From: Fimbriimonas sp.
GTDB lineage: Bacteria > Armatimonadota > Fimbriimonadia > Fimbriimonadales > Fimbriimonadaceae
Direction of reading: 5' to 3'
Assembly (NCBI GenBank): GCA_029866005.1
Contig: JARXAE010000021.1
Span: 1-64,000, forward strand
DNA: 64,000 nucleotides
Both the position numbers and the translations under genes were made by a program. This document shows, one piece after another, positions 49,196-57,518 of the stretch. The notes beneath the pieces were generated by a model, which did not search any database, had not been told where the DNA came from, and worked only from the letters and a program-made list of their open reading frames with translations. Numbering within the stretch: the first letter of the stretch is position 1; each line of letters begins with the position of its first letter.

Positions 49196-50557
49196 TCACT
49201 TAATCGTAACCTGTCGACTCAAAACCGCCCGTCCCTCGCTGTCCTTCAGCTCAAGCTTCACAAACTTCGCATCCGCCGGAACCTCGAATTCACTCCCCAT
49301 CTCCAACCGCTTCGCAGCCCCGACCCCAAAGGAAGCCGAGACGCTTGCAAATGCGTCGTAACTCCGGATCCAAACCCGACACTTGCTCCGACGAGCCACG
49401 ACCGAAGGTGCCGGTCGCCAGGCAACCGGAGCCGAAGAACCGACCACGCTCAAGAAGTGCGAATCAGCGATCGCATTCTTGTACCCCTCGGCCACCGCAG
49501 GGTTATCAAGGAGAGAGTAGTTGTTGAGTTGACGGTCGCCTTTGGCATACTTCAGCGCATTGAAACTCAGCCAGCTTGCCGCCTTCAACCGTGGATAACG
49601 AAGCGGAACCGTTCGGAAGAACTCCGCAATCTTCTGCGTCGCAAACGCCGGCTTGTCGGCTCCGTCGATCGAAGCCCGGTGCGAAGCCGCCCACTCCGCA
49701 ACCATGATCGGATGCGCGGCGGAATATCGGTTGTAGATGTAGTCGAGCGAATCCGTCGGGAACCGCCAATCCGCGGCTCGAGACCGATCCGAATCGTTAT
49801 AGATCACCGAATAGAAATTGACCCCCACCCAGTCAACTGCTTCTGGCCCCGGATAGTAATCAGGAATCGGCTGCTCCGGAATCGTGTTGGGACACCAAAC
49901 CATGATCGCATTCGGCGCAATCGTCCGAACGACATCTGCCACCAACCGGAACTTCTCCCGATAGAGCGCCGGATTGCCGTGATAAGGAGTCCAACTCCCA
50001 TTCATCTCGCTGGCGAATCGAACGAAGACCGGGATGTCGCTCTCGCGGATATCTTTTGCGAACTGTTGAAGGTAACGATCATCGCGCACCTCGCTGAGGG
50101 ACCCCGGTTCCCAGGCAATCTGCAGCGCGGCACCTGCCTTCTTGAGATCGAGTGCAAAAGCCGTCGGAAACCCGACGCCGTACTTGCGGTACATGAAGAA
50201 CATCGCGTGCTTCTTGCCGATGAGATTGTTAAAGCTCTGGGGGTAGCGAGTCGCGTCTTCCCGCTCGATGTTCGCACCGAGGTACATCCCAGAGGCGGGT
50301 TCGCCCCTCGCAAGCTTGGTTTGCGCAACCGGCTCGGCGGTGTAGATTTCAAGCTTAGATCCGTACCGATTCCCTCGTTCGCGTAGCACCTTTCCGGCGT
50401 TGGAGTCGCCCAGTTTGTCGTAACCTTCAGCAGCTTTGAAGAACGCTTCAGAAGCCGGCTGAAACTGCTCTTTGGCGAGGAATGCTTCGGCCTTCGCCTT
50501 CCAAACAGCTGGGCCCTGAGGAGAAATCAACAGCAACGACAGACCATGAACCACCAA
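49196..50557 (-). CDS. Glycoside hydrolase, GH26-like beta-mannanase fold
   Basis: A 453-residue protein. The catalytic domain (about residues 85-370) has the GH26 pair: acid/base Glu184 in VRFASEMNGSW and nucleophile Glu288 in MVAEWAASH. Supporting motifs are GMYLGANIE, WEPGSLSEV, YHGNPALYREKFR, IMVWCPN and DWVGVNFYSV. GH26 enzymes cleave beta-1,4-mannan or related glucans. A helical segment of about 50 residues (KAKAEAFLAKEQFQPASEAFFKAAEGYDKLG) precedes it, TPR-like. A C-terminal beta-strand-rich tail (residues 400-453) may be an interaction or carbohydrate-binding module. A weak signal segment (LSLLLI) is at the N-terminus. Confidence 0.86.
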   Translation of the reverse strand: MVVHGLSLLLISPQGPAVWKAKAEAFLAKEQFQPASEAFFKAAEGYDKLGDSNAGKVLRERGNRYGSKLEIYTAEPVAQTKLARGEPASGMYLGANIEREDATRYPQSFNNLIGKKHAMFFMYRKYGVGFPTAFALDLKKAGAALQIAWEPGSLSEVRDDRYLQQFAKDIRESDIPVFVRFASEMNGSWTPYHGNPALYREKFRLVADVVRTIAPNAIMVWCPNTIPEQPIPDYYPGPEAVDWVGVNFYSVIYNDSDRSRAADWRFPTDSLDYIYNRYSAAHPIMVAEWAASHRASIDGADKPAFATQKIAEFFRTVPLRYPRLKAASWLSFNALKYAKGDRQLNNYSLLDNPAVAEGYKNAIADSHFLSVVGSSAPVAWRPAPSVVARRSKCRVWIRSYDAFASVSASFGVGAAKRLEMGSEFEVPADAKFVKLELKDSEGRAVLSRQVTIK

Positions 50558-50735
50558 AAGGTATGGACGTTTGGAAGAGTTAGTTGGACTCTAAACTGGG
50601 ACTCTAAGCCGCGAGTTTCGTCGAAGGCTGCGATTCAAATATTTCAACACTGACAACTCTTTCAGCCGTTTCAGTGACTGATTGTGCTGAGAGTTGATGA
50701 CGGGTAGACTCCCACCACAGTAGGAACTAATAGGA

Positions 50736-51884
50736 ATGAGCGACTTAGCTAACAAATATCCCAACTACAGCCCTGGTCTTGAAGGTGTGATTGCTGGAAT
50801 CAGCACCATCTCCGAGATCGATAGCGATCGCAGTTCGCTACAGTACCGTGGTTATGACGTCCACGACCTTGCCGAAAAAGGTTCTTACGAAGAGTGCGCC
50901 TACTTGCTGATCAAGGGCAAGCTGCCCACCTCGGCGGAACTGAAAGAGTTCACCGAGTTGCTCGTCGCAGAACGAGAAATTCCTGCTTACGTTTATGACG
51001 TGATTAAGGCTCTGCCGAAGAACACTCATCCCATGGACTTGGTGCGCACGGCTTACTCAGCCCTCGCTCCATCGGACCCCGACTATAAGAGCGAACCAAC
51101 CGACCACGAGGCGAATGTACGAAAGGCGATCCGCATCGTTGCAAAGGCTTCGACAATCGTTGGCAATGGGCACCGAATCAGAAACGGTCATGAGCCGCTG
51201 AAGCCTAAGCCAGAGCATTCTATCGCGCAGAACTTCCTCTACCTTTTCAGTGGCGAAGAGCCCAAAGCGAAGACTGTTGAGGTCATGGACGCTTCCCTGT
51301 GCCTTTACGCTGAGCACGGCTTTAATGCATCGACGTTTGCAAACCGAGTCACCGTCGCGACCCTTTCTGATCTTTACAGCGGAGTCGTCACCGGAATCGG
51401 AACTCTTCGCGGTCCGCTGCACGGCGGCGCAAATGAGGAAGCAATGCATATGATCCTTGAAATTGGCTCACCCGACAAAGCTCAAGCTTGGATCGACGAT
51501 GCCATCGAAAACAAGAAGAAGATCATGGGATTCGGCCACCGCGAATACAAGAAGGGAGATAGCCGCGCCTTCTACATGAGCAAGGTTGCCAAAGAACTCG
51601 GTGAGGAACAGGGGAATACAACTTTCACCGAGATCGCCAATATTCTCGAAAAGACGATGGCGGAGCGGAAGAATATCTTCCCTAATGTTGACTTCCCTTC
51701 GGCTTACGCCTACTACCTCCTAGAGATTCCGATTGACCTTTACACACCGTTGTTCGTGGTCGCGCGACTTGCAGGTTACACTGCGCACGCGATTGAGCAG
51801 TTGGACAACAACCGACTGATCCGACCCAAGGTCATTTACGAAGGCGATACGAATCTCCCTTACGTTTCTATCGAGAATAGATAA
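50736..51884 (+). CDS. gltA: Citrate synthase
   Basis: Condenses acetyl-CoA and oxaloacetate to citrate at the entry of the TCA cycle. The 382-residue length fits the dimeric, Gram-positive/archaeal-like type. The catalytic residues are His229 (GPLHGGANEEAM), His268 (FGHREYKKGDSRA) and Asp319 (NVDFPSAYAYY). The N-terminus is ISTISEIDSDRSSLQYRGYDVHDLAE, typical of citrate and methylcitrate synthases. It is unaccompanied by prp genes, so a citrate role is more likely than methylcitrate. ATG 50736 has AGGAACTAATAGGA upstream. A possible promoter TTGTGC-17-TAGACT precedes it, and a strong terminator follows. Confidence 0.95.
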   Translation: MSDLANKYPNYSPGLEGVIAGISTISEIDSDRSSLQYRGYDVHDLAEKGSYEECAYLLIKGKLPTSAELKEFTELLVAEREIPAYVYDVIKALPKNTHPMDLVRTAYSALAPSDPDYKSEPTDHEANVRKAIRIVAKASTIVGNGHRIRNGHEPLKPKPEHSIAQNFLYLFSGEEPKAKTVEVMDASLCLYAEHGFNASTFANRVTVATLSDLYSGVVTGIGTLRGPLHGGANEEAMHMILEIGSPDKAQAWIDDAIENKKKIMGFGHREYKKGDSRAFYMSKVAKELGEEQGNTTFTEIANILEKTMAERKNIFPNVDFPSAYAYYLLEIPIDLYTPLFVVARLAGYTAHAIEQLDNNRLIRPKVIYEGDTNLPYVSIENR

Positions 51885-51900
51885 CCGCGGTTGAAGCAAA

Positions 51901-51940
51901 CACAAAAAGGCCGCTCTCGTCGGAGAGCGGCCTTTTTGTG
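51901..51940. terminator. Bidirectional terminator after citrate synthase
   Basis: Perfect 18-bp arms (51901-51918 and 51923-51940) surround loop GTCG, starting CACAAAAAGG and ending CCTTTTTGTG. The A and T tracts allow termination in both directions, for the synthase and for the large minus-strand gene ending at 51949. Confidence 0.92.
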
Positions 51941-51948
51941 TAGATGAG

Positions 51949-53676
51949 TTACTTGATGCCCCAAAGAGCCTTCATCTCATCCGGATTGAGCCGGAAGTCG
52001 TTCCAGGGGTTGTAACCTACGATGTCACCCTTGTTGCCCGCGTTAAGTCCGGTCATTTCACGGCAACCCATGCTGACCGAGCTCCAGATGAAGATTCGTC
52101 CAAGGTTCTTGGAAAGATTCTTCTGAACAACATCTCGTTGATAAAGTTCATTGCGGATCGCAACAAGAATCTCTTTTCGAGTAGGCGGTATCTGGGTCGG
52201 AAGCAAAGGTGAGAACTTTCCACCCTGAACTCGACATGTCTTGGCGGTCTCACGAACTTGATCCAGAGTCATGTTCGCAAAGTTGATATTGGCACCGTTT
52301 GAATCCTTCATGTTTGCGTCGAAAGGAGCCGCTCCAAGATCGCCGTTGATGAAGTAAGTCTCAGTCACATCTACAACTTTTGTGGCAGCAGGCATTGGAA
52401 GGCTAGCTATCATGTCTACGCCAAGTTCAAGATCGGTAACCCATCGCTTCGCATACTCAGCGGCAGTTTCCCAGCGACCCCACTGAGGATCTTGAGGGCC
52501 AAAGTGCAACAGTTCACGTCCGTCGCCGGTTGTCATTCCGAAGTCGTTCTTGAAAAATCTCCATCTAAGAACGGGGGAGCGGAAGTGCAGCGCTCGGCGT
52601 CCACACTGCTGAGACCATTTGAATCCGTTCATTTCCTTGCCGTAAGAGAGAACTTCATTTACCCCTGGGGAGAAAGCTCCGCTGTTTTGGAAATTCATCA
52701 GCTTTCCACCCACGTAGTTGCCACTGATCTGGTTGGCATTCTCGTTCAAAAACGAAAAGGCTGGCATAGTAAGCGGATTGGTCCCGAATGAGGCTGGAAT
52801 TCCCAGCTGTGCCCGTACAGCGGGACTAACACCATAGTTGATACCGACAGAGAATCCTTCATTAACTCTTCCCAAGCCATCCCATGAGCCGATCTTGGCA
52901 AATTGGGATCCCCCGGGGTGACCAGTGCCAGGTTCATTTCCGATTTGGAATCCGATTTTTTGCACAAAATTGAGCGACTGACCGGCAGTACCATACTTTT
53001 GGCGAGCTTGCACCGCGGCGGCATCATTGACGAGGTTCACGTACTTCTGAAAGCTGTTCTTAAGGTAAGGCATCATCGCCGGCTCGGGTCGCCACCAGTC
53101 TCGATCTTTAGGTGGTTTCGTCGTGACAGCAGTCTGCAGCGGTTTTCCAGATGGGTCTACTGAAATCCTTGTCCATGAGTCACTCGCTCCTGTATGAGCA
53201 TTGATACCAGGAGCGCAAACCAAAAGCAAATTGAGCGTGTCCGCAACATTCGAATTTCGATACATCAGCCGACCGACTAGACCCTGAGTTAGACGATCTT
53301 CCTGGAGCCCGACTTTGTCGAAAGGATTATAAAAGTGGTGATTCAAGGCAGACTCAAGACGCAACCAAGTATTTGCTGGCAACATGTCGGTAACTTCGAG
53401 CATTTCTGCCCAGGGGGCACATCGGGGGTCGTTGAAGGCAAATTTGCCATCCGTAAGTGCTACTTGCTGAGCACTCATGATGCCTGGATCATTGTGTGAG
53501 CGAGCGCCTTGCTTAGCTTCCATAAACTTTGGAATTCTAAATTGGGTCATTGGCGCATTGCCGGATGGAGCAGGAGCTTGAACACAGAGTCCAAAACGGC
53601 TGGCAAACCATTCTGGAGTCTGGGCATGAGATGCGGCACAAACTGAAACAAGTGCGATAAGCGAGGTTCTTTTCAC
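51949..53676 (-). CDS. Large secreted protein of unknown family
   Basis: A 575-residue protein with a signal peptide (RTSLIALVSVCAASHAQ). GTG 53676 is the start; the longer frame adds no recognised sequence. It is rich in Trp, Asn and Gly, with FQIGNEPGTGHPGGSQF around residues 255-270. In TIM-barrel glycoside hydrolases, Asn-Glu-Pro often ends beta strand 4 with the acid/base Glu. Other segments (SWDGLGRVNEGFSVGINYG, WRFFKNDFGMTTGDGREL, VVDVTETYFINGD) suggest a large alpha/beta fold. A second catalytic Glu is not identified. No family is recognised, so any glycosidase role is a guess. Confidence 0.62.
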   Translation of the reverse strand: MKRTSLIALVSVCAASHAQTPEWFASRFGLCVQAPAPSGNAPMTQFRIPKFMEAKQGARSHNDPGIMSAQQVALTDGKFAFNDPRCAPWAEMLEVTDMLPANTWLRLESALNHHFYNPFDKVGLQEDRLTQGLVGRLMYRNSNVADTLNLLLVCAPGINAHTGASDSWTRISVDPSGKPLQTAVTTKPPKDRDWWRPEPAMMPYLKNSFQKYVNLVNDAAAVQARQKYGTAGQSLNFVQKIGFQIGNEPGTGHPGGSQFAKIGSWDGLGRVNEGFSVGINYGVSPAVRAQLGIPASFGTNPLTMPAFSFLNENANQISGNYVGGKLMNFQNSGAFSPGVNEVLSYGKEMNGFKWSQQCGRRALHFRSPVLRWRFFKNDFGMTTGDGRELLHFGPQDPQWGRWETAAEYAKRWVTDLELGVDMIASLPMPAATKVVDVTETYFINGDLGAAPFDANMKDSNGANINFANMTLDQVRETAKTCRVQGGKFSPLLPTQIPPTRKEILVAIRNELYQRDVVQKNLSKNLGRIFIWSSVSMGCREMTGLNAGNKGDIVGYNPWNDFRLNPDEMKALWGIK

Positions 53677-53797
53677 ACCCGGTTTCTGCCCGGATACCAA
53701 CCCGAATTTGCAGTGAGAGATACCAGTATGTGAACCTTTGTAGGCTCGAACCTGGCATTTCTACGACCAAACCCGCCTCCGTTGGCACAAATAATGC

Positions 53798-54190
53798 TTA
53801 AGCTGGGAGCCCCTCGGCTGCGCGCCGCGCATCCAACTCAGAAACATCGAAGCAAAGTCTTTTCTTAGTGGGAGATTTAGCATCGATCACTCGCCAAACA
53901 GGCACTTCCTCGCCAGATTCATGGGCGGCCTCCGCGACAATCCTCAAGAAGATTCCGGCACAGAGCGGGCAGGTTGTGTCCGCTCCGTTCCGGGAAGCTA
54001 AATCGGCTCGCATCTCCTTTGTCGTTCGACTTTTGCCTCGCGGAATTGAAAAGATGTATTCCTTTACCATGGAGGGTGTAGGGATCAGTAGCTTTGCACC
54101 CACAGGAAAGCCCCCAAAGGGCTTTTCTAACAGTTTCACTTCGGACCTCATCTCAAGGTTCATTTTCTCGATCCAAGTCTTCTTTGCCAT
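53798..54190 (-). CDS. MGMT/alkyltransferase-like protein without the alkyl-acceptor site
   Basis: A 130-residue protein. SIPRGKSRTTKEMRADLASRNGADTTCPLCAGIFLRIVAEAAHESGEEVPVW matches the winged-helix C-domain of O6-alkylguanine-DNA alkyltransferases in overall plan. The segment where those proteins carry Pro-Cys-His-Arg reads Thr-Cys-Pro-Leu-Cys here. The Arg finger and Trp-Arg-Val-Ile segment (PVWRVIDAKS) are similar. I interpret it as an alkyltransferase-like (ATL-type) DNA-binding or RNA-binding protein. It is monocistronic and divergent from sufT. Confidence 0.65.
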   Translation of the reverse strand: MAKKTWIEKMNLEMRSEVKLLEKPFGGFPVGAKLLIPTPSMVKEYIFSIPRGKSRTTKEMRADLASRNGADTTCPLCAGIFLRIVAEAAHESGEEVPVWRVIDAKSPTKKRLCFDVSELDARRAAEGLPA

Positions 54191-54246
54191 CTTGATTCAG
54201 AATATACACCGTTGCTCAGTGATCTCCCCGCCCGCTCTGACGTAGA

Positions 54247-54630
54247 ATGTACGATATGCCCAAACCCGTTGCAGTGCGCGAAGAGCCGAACGAGATGGCA
54301 TCACCGAAGATGAACACGATTCAGAAAAGCCTATTTGAAGCGGAAATTATCGAGCAGATTCGCACTGTGTTCGACCCCGAAATCCCGATCAATGTCTACG
54401 ATCTGGGTCTCATCTACGACATCCAAATCGACGACGAAAAGAACGCGCATATTATGATGACGCTCACTTCTCCATCTTGCCCCGTAGCAGGTTCGCTCCC
54501 CGGAGAAGTCGAAACTGCGGTGCGAAATACCGACGGAATCGGCAAAGTCTCGCTCGAACTCACCTGGGATCCGCCCTTCACAATCGAAATGATGAGCGAA
54601 GAAGCAAAGCTCATCCTGGGGCTCGACTGA
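54247..54630 (+). CDS. sufT: SufT-like MIP18/DUF59 Fe-S assembly protein
   Basis: A 127-residue protein with the MIP18 (DUF59) core: IRTVFDPEIPINVYDLGLIYDIQID, with the conserved Asp-Pro-Glu and Asp-Leu-Gly-Leu-Ile-Tyr, then MMTLTSPSCPVAGSLPGEVE with the functional Cys, and ELTWDPPFTIEMMSEEAK. Such proteins aid maturation of Fe-S proteins. It starts an operon with an Rrf2-type regulator (stop and start overlap as TGATG) and an A-type carrier. ATG 54247 is the first of several in-frame Met codons; the true start could be downstream. Confidence 0.92.
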   Translation: MYDMPKPVAVREEPNEMASPKMNTIQKSLFEAEIIEQIRTVFDPEIPINVYDLGLIYDIQIDDEKNAHIMMTLTSPSCPVAGSLPGEVETAVRNTDGIGKVSLELTWDPPFTIEMMSEEAKLILGLD

Positions 54631-55109
54631 TGAAGTTTTCAGCGCAAGAAGAGTACGGTCTTAGATGCCTCATACAAATCGCTCGGGCTGGGCGGCCGCT
54701 CACGATTCCTGAGATTTCAGATCTTGAGGGAATAAGCTCAACCCACGCCGCAAAGACACTAATGATCCTTCGCAGAGAAGGATTTGTTGTTGCGAGCCGA
54801 GGACAGTCGGGTGGCTACTCATTAGCGAAAAGTGCCTCAGAAATTGCAGTGGGAGACGTGCTCTCAGCGATCGGCGGAAAGCTGTACGACGCCGAATTCT
54901 GTCGCAAACACGCTGGTGCGTTGGACATTTGCACTCACGCTGTTGATTGTTCCGTACGGTCGCTCTGGCAAATTATTCAAGGTGCCGTCGATAGCGTCTT
55001 GGACAAGGTCACCCTACAAGACATGGTGGCGACAGAAGCGAAGTCAAACGTCACCCTGCATCTCGAAGGGCGCCACCGCCCACAACTCGCAGGCACTTCC
55101 ACGGAGTAG
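54630..55109 (+). CDS. Rrf2/IscR-family transcriptional regulator
   Basis: A 159-residue winged-helix regulator. KFSAQEEYGLRCLIQIARAGRPLTIPEIS starts the DNA-binding domain, with HAAKTLMILRREGFVVASRGQSGGYSLAK as its helix and wing. Cys91, Cys101 and Cys107 in AEFCRKHAG...CTHAVDC match the three Cys that hold a [2Fe-2S] cluster in IscR, followed by SVRSLWQIIQGAV. Loss of the cluster would report low Fe-S supply. Its operon position between sufT and an iscA-type gene supports regulation of Fe-S biogenesis. The start codon overlaps the upstream stop. Confidence 0.94.
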   Translation: MKFSAQEEYGLRCLIQIARAGRPLTIPEISDLEGISSTHAAKTLMILRREGFVVASRGQSGGYSLAKSASEIAVGDVLSAIGGKLYDAEFCRKHAGALDICTHAVDCSVRSLWQIIQGAVDSVLDKVTLQDMVATEAKSNVTLHLEGRHRPQLAGTSTE

Positions 55110-55117
55110 AAAGCACC

Positions 55118-55456
55118 ATGTTCCCAATCGCAATCACAGATTCAGCCTTAGCCCAAATCAAGCGGATCGTGGCAAAAGACGGTCGTGAGGGAGTCTTCCT
55201 GCGGCTCGGGGTTAAAGGCGGAGGCTGTAGCGGCTTCGAATACCGAATGGAACTTGACACAGTTCGACGACCGATTGACCTCGAACTAGTCATTGACGAC
55301 GTCACGGTTGTCTGCGACAGCAAGAGCGCAAAGTTTCTAGAAGGCTCGACCTTCAACTACACCGGCAACCTCATTGGCGGCGGCTTTCAGTTTGAAAACC
55401 CGAACGCCGCCCGTTCCTGTGGTTGCGGAACCAGCTTCACGCCGAAATCAGCCTAG
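55118..55456 (+). CDS. A-type Fe-S carrier (IscA/SufA/HesB family)
   Basis: A 112-residue Fe-S cluster carrier or assembly scaffold. Cys37 in GVKGGGCSGFEYRM, with Cys101 and Cys103 in ARSCGCGTSF, are the family's three cluster ligands. FPIAITDSALAQIKRI is the usual opening. It follows the Rrf2 gene by 8 nt, so sufT, rrf2 and this gene form one operon. The other suf genes (sufBCDS) are not in the window. It overlaps the convergent serine-hydrolase gene by 4 nt. Confidence 0.95.
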   Translation: MFPIAITDSALAQIKRIVAKDGREGVFLRLGVKGGGCSGFEYRMELDTVRRPIDLELVIDDVTVVCDSKSAKFLEGSTFNYTGNLIGGGFQFENPNAARSCGCGTSFTPKSA

Positions 55457-56760
55457 CGGATCGTCATCCCCACGATAAGCCCGCCCTGTACAGCAATGTT
55501 CAAGGTCATTTTTGTTTCTCCCAGCATCAGTCTGTATGAGCGACGGACATCCTTGTCGCCCTCGGACTTGATCAACACAAAATCGCCTAGCTCTCCCATT
55601 TCCGCGAACTGTTTGGAGCTAGAGATAAGGACAGAAACAGGTACTTGCTTCAAAAACTCATTGCTGAAATCACTTTCGTTGACAGAACCTTTCAGCAGGT
55701 TCACAAACATCTGGCGATGCTTCGCCGTGAGTTCGGGCATCGTGTCCACAGTCATCGGCGGGATGGGTTTGGGATAAAAATGTTCGATCACTTCGTTGCT
55801 GAGAATGCTCCGGCTCCGATGTTCGTGGTTGGCCAAAACGATCACCGTCGTGCCATCGACGGCCCGATCAATCATGGTCGAAAAGCCCGGGATACCGCCC
55901 TCATGAGCATAGCTGTAGATTTTTCCGTTCTCGTATTTCGGATGCCAACCAAACCCGTAGGGTTCCTTCAACTTCACCGTCGTCGGGTCTGGGTTAAACA
56001 TCAGCTCCTTCTCTGCAGTTGTAAAAAGTCTGGTGCCCCTGAGAGCAATGTCCCATTGAGTCATGTCCGCCAATGTCGTGACAAGGGCACCCGCGGAGTA
56101 TGGCCAGTCCATGTTCATCTGGAAGCTCGGCTTTCCGTTCTCACCGAAGCTTTCGACGACCTTAAACCGCCTTTCCGATCCTGTTGATCGCATTCCGGCT
56201 GGTCGTAGTAGATATGCTTCGAGAGCGCTATAGTAGTCCTTCTTCGTAGTTCGCTCAATTAGACAACCCAGCAAGGCATAAGCCGTGTTGTTATAGCTGT
56301 ACCTGGTGCCAGGTGCGAAGTCCATCTTCTCGTCCCTCACAAGCTGCCAGATTCCATCCGGGTTTACGGCCTTTTGCATTACGAAAGCAAACTTCTTTGA
56401 GTTGGTATAGCTTGGAATTCCGCTGGTATGGGTCAGCAGTTGTCGAATAGTCACGGGATGCCAGTCCGTCGGCGTATCTGGCATAAGCTTGCCAAGCGTG
56501 TCTTCGTACGCAAACTTCTTTTCCCTGACTAGCCTGACGATCACACCTGCAGTGAACTGTTTTGTTATCGAAGCGAGACGATAGTGTCCGTCATGATTTG
56601 GAGTCGAGCCCTTGCCATAGGTCTTCAGATGGACCACCTTTCCGTCTTTCACCACGGCAACTCCAACACCTAGTAGCCCTTTTTCAAGGTGCTTCTGGAC
56701 GATAACGTCAACCGGATTACCCTGAGCTAGAACGAATGAAAGCGCGACACTGGTGAGCAT
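55453..56760 (-). CDS. Beta-lactamase-fold serine hydrolase (class C/AmpC-like)
   Basis: A 435-residue exported hydrolase. A signal peptide is present (LTSVALSFVLAQG). Ser-x2-Lys is in RLASITKQFTAG, and the Tyr-x-Asn motif is in YSYNNTAYALLG. HEGGIPGFSTMID occupies the place of the KTG-like motif. These match serine beta-lactamase-related proteins, including esterases and D-aminopeptidases. The C-terminal 100 residues form a lipocalin-like beta-barrel domain. It is not clearly a true beta-lactamase. It lies tail to tail with iscA and next to tRNA-Ser. Confidence 0.9.
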   Translation of the reverse strand: MLTSVALSFVLAQGNPVDVIVQKHLEKGLLGVGVAVVKDGKVVHLKTYGKGSTPNHDGHYRLASITKQFTAGVIVRLVREKKFAYEDTLGKLMPDTPTDWHPVTIRQLLTHTSGIPSYTNSKKFAFVMQKAVNPDGIWQLVRDEKMDFAPGTRYSYNNTAYALLGCLIERTTKKDYYSALEAYLLRPAGMRSTGSERRFKVVESFGENGKPSFQMNMDWPYSAGALVTTLADMTQWDIALRGTRLFTTAEKELMFNPDPTTVKLKEPYGFGWHPKYENGKIYSYAHEGGIPGFSTMIDRAVDGTTVIVLANHEHRSRSILSNEVIEHFYPKPIPPMTVDTMPELTAKHRQMFVNLLKGSVNESDFSNEFLKQVPVSVLISSSKQFAEMGELGDFVLIKSEGDKDVRRSYRLMLGETKMTLNIAVQGGLIVGMTIR

Positions 56761-56850
56761 TGCGAGTCAATACGATTGCGAATTGCGAATGAGTTGCGCG
56801 AAATTTGCCATAATAGTTACTTAGGCCTGTTTCAGGTCTTGACCTTGTGC

Positions 56851-56938
56851 AGAGCGGTGTCCGAGTGGTCGAAGGAGCACGATTGGAAATCGTGTAGGCG
56901 GAAACGTCTCGAGGGTTCGAATCCCTCTCGCTCTGCCA
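56851..56938 (+). tRNA. tRNA-Ser (anticodon GGA)
   Basis: Class II tRNA with a long variable arm. The acceptor AGAGCGG pairs with TCGCTCT; the anticodon loop is TTGGAAA with GGA at the centre; the variable arm region is TAGGCGGAAACGTCTC; the T-arm is GAGGG/CCCTC with TTCGAAT; discriminator G; CCA encoded at 56936-56938. It reads UCC and UCU serine codons. Confidence 0.97.
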
Positions 56939-56948
56939 GCTACCTACC

Positions 56949-57503
56949 ATGCTGGTACACGAACTTCAGCTCATTCGAGAATCACTCGACTCTCGCATCA
57001 GAACAGGCAAGCTCGCCCTAGAGACTCCCTCAGATCAGGAACTTGTTCTCGTTCCCCAAGTCGAAGACTCATTCGCGATTCAGATCACTTTCAGTGCACC
57101 AGATGACATCAAGGTGTCCTTGGAACCCTGGCACGAGCATGTGAGTTCGGTCGAACAGGCTACCAACTTGGCCATTTGGCTTCTCACACCTTATTACCGA
57201 GTTGTCGCGATGTACGCTGGCGGTGGGGCGGTCAGGACTCACCTCGAAATTTTTCGAGATGAAGGATGGGATGACATGTTGGGAATCTACTTCATGAATC
57301 CTGAGGAGGGCTTACCAGAACCCGACGAGATCAGAATCCGGCAACAGGCTGTGTTCTTGGACTCAAACTTTTTAACTTACTATCCCCAAGCCGAGCTTGA
57401 CGCCGCCGGTTACCCGGTTGGAACCCTGCTTGGCGAGACCATTTACCAACAGAGAAGTGGTGAGTGGCACCCGACGAACGTGCCCGACCTGCCGCAAAAT
57501 TGA
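56949..57503 (+). CDS. Conserved-looking protein of unknown function
   Basis: A 184-residue, acidic, soluble protein with no signal peptide. It begins with a helical stretch (HELQLIRESLDSRIRTGKLAL) and continues with beta-rich segments (FAIQITFSAPDDIKVSLEPWHEHVSS, YYRVVAMYAGGGAVRTHLEIF). It has Trp, Tyr and Pro patches and a C-terminal tail (SGEWHPTNVPDLPQN). I do not recognise a family. It starts 10 nt after tRNA-Ser, so it may be cotranscribed with the tRNA. The convergent dGTPase-like gene follows 15 nt later. Confidence 0.68.
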   Translation: MLVHELQLIRESLDSRIRTGKLALETPSDQELVLVPQVEDSFAIQITFSAPDDIKVSLEPWHEHVSSVEQATNLAIWLLTPYYRVVAMYAGGGAVRTHLEIFRDEGWDDMLGIYFMNPEEGLPEPDEIRIRQQAVFLDSNFLTYYPQAELDAAGYPVGTLLGETIYQQRSGEWHPTNVPDLPQN

Positions 57504-57518
57504 GAATATCCGATACAG

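Noticed and set aside
48965-50386. 473-codon open frame on the plus strand antisense to the GH26 gene
   Set aside because: Arg/Pro-rich low-complexity translation with no domain; the minus strand carries the GH26 catalytic motifs.
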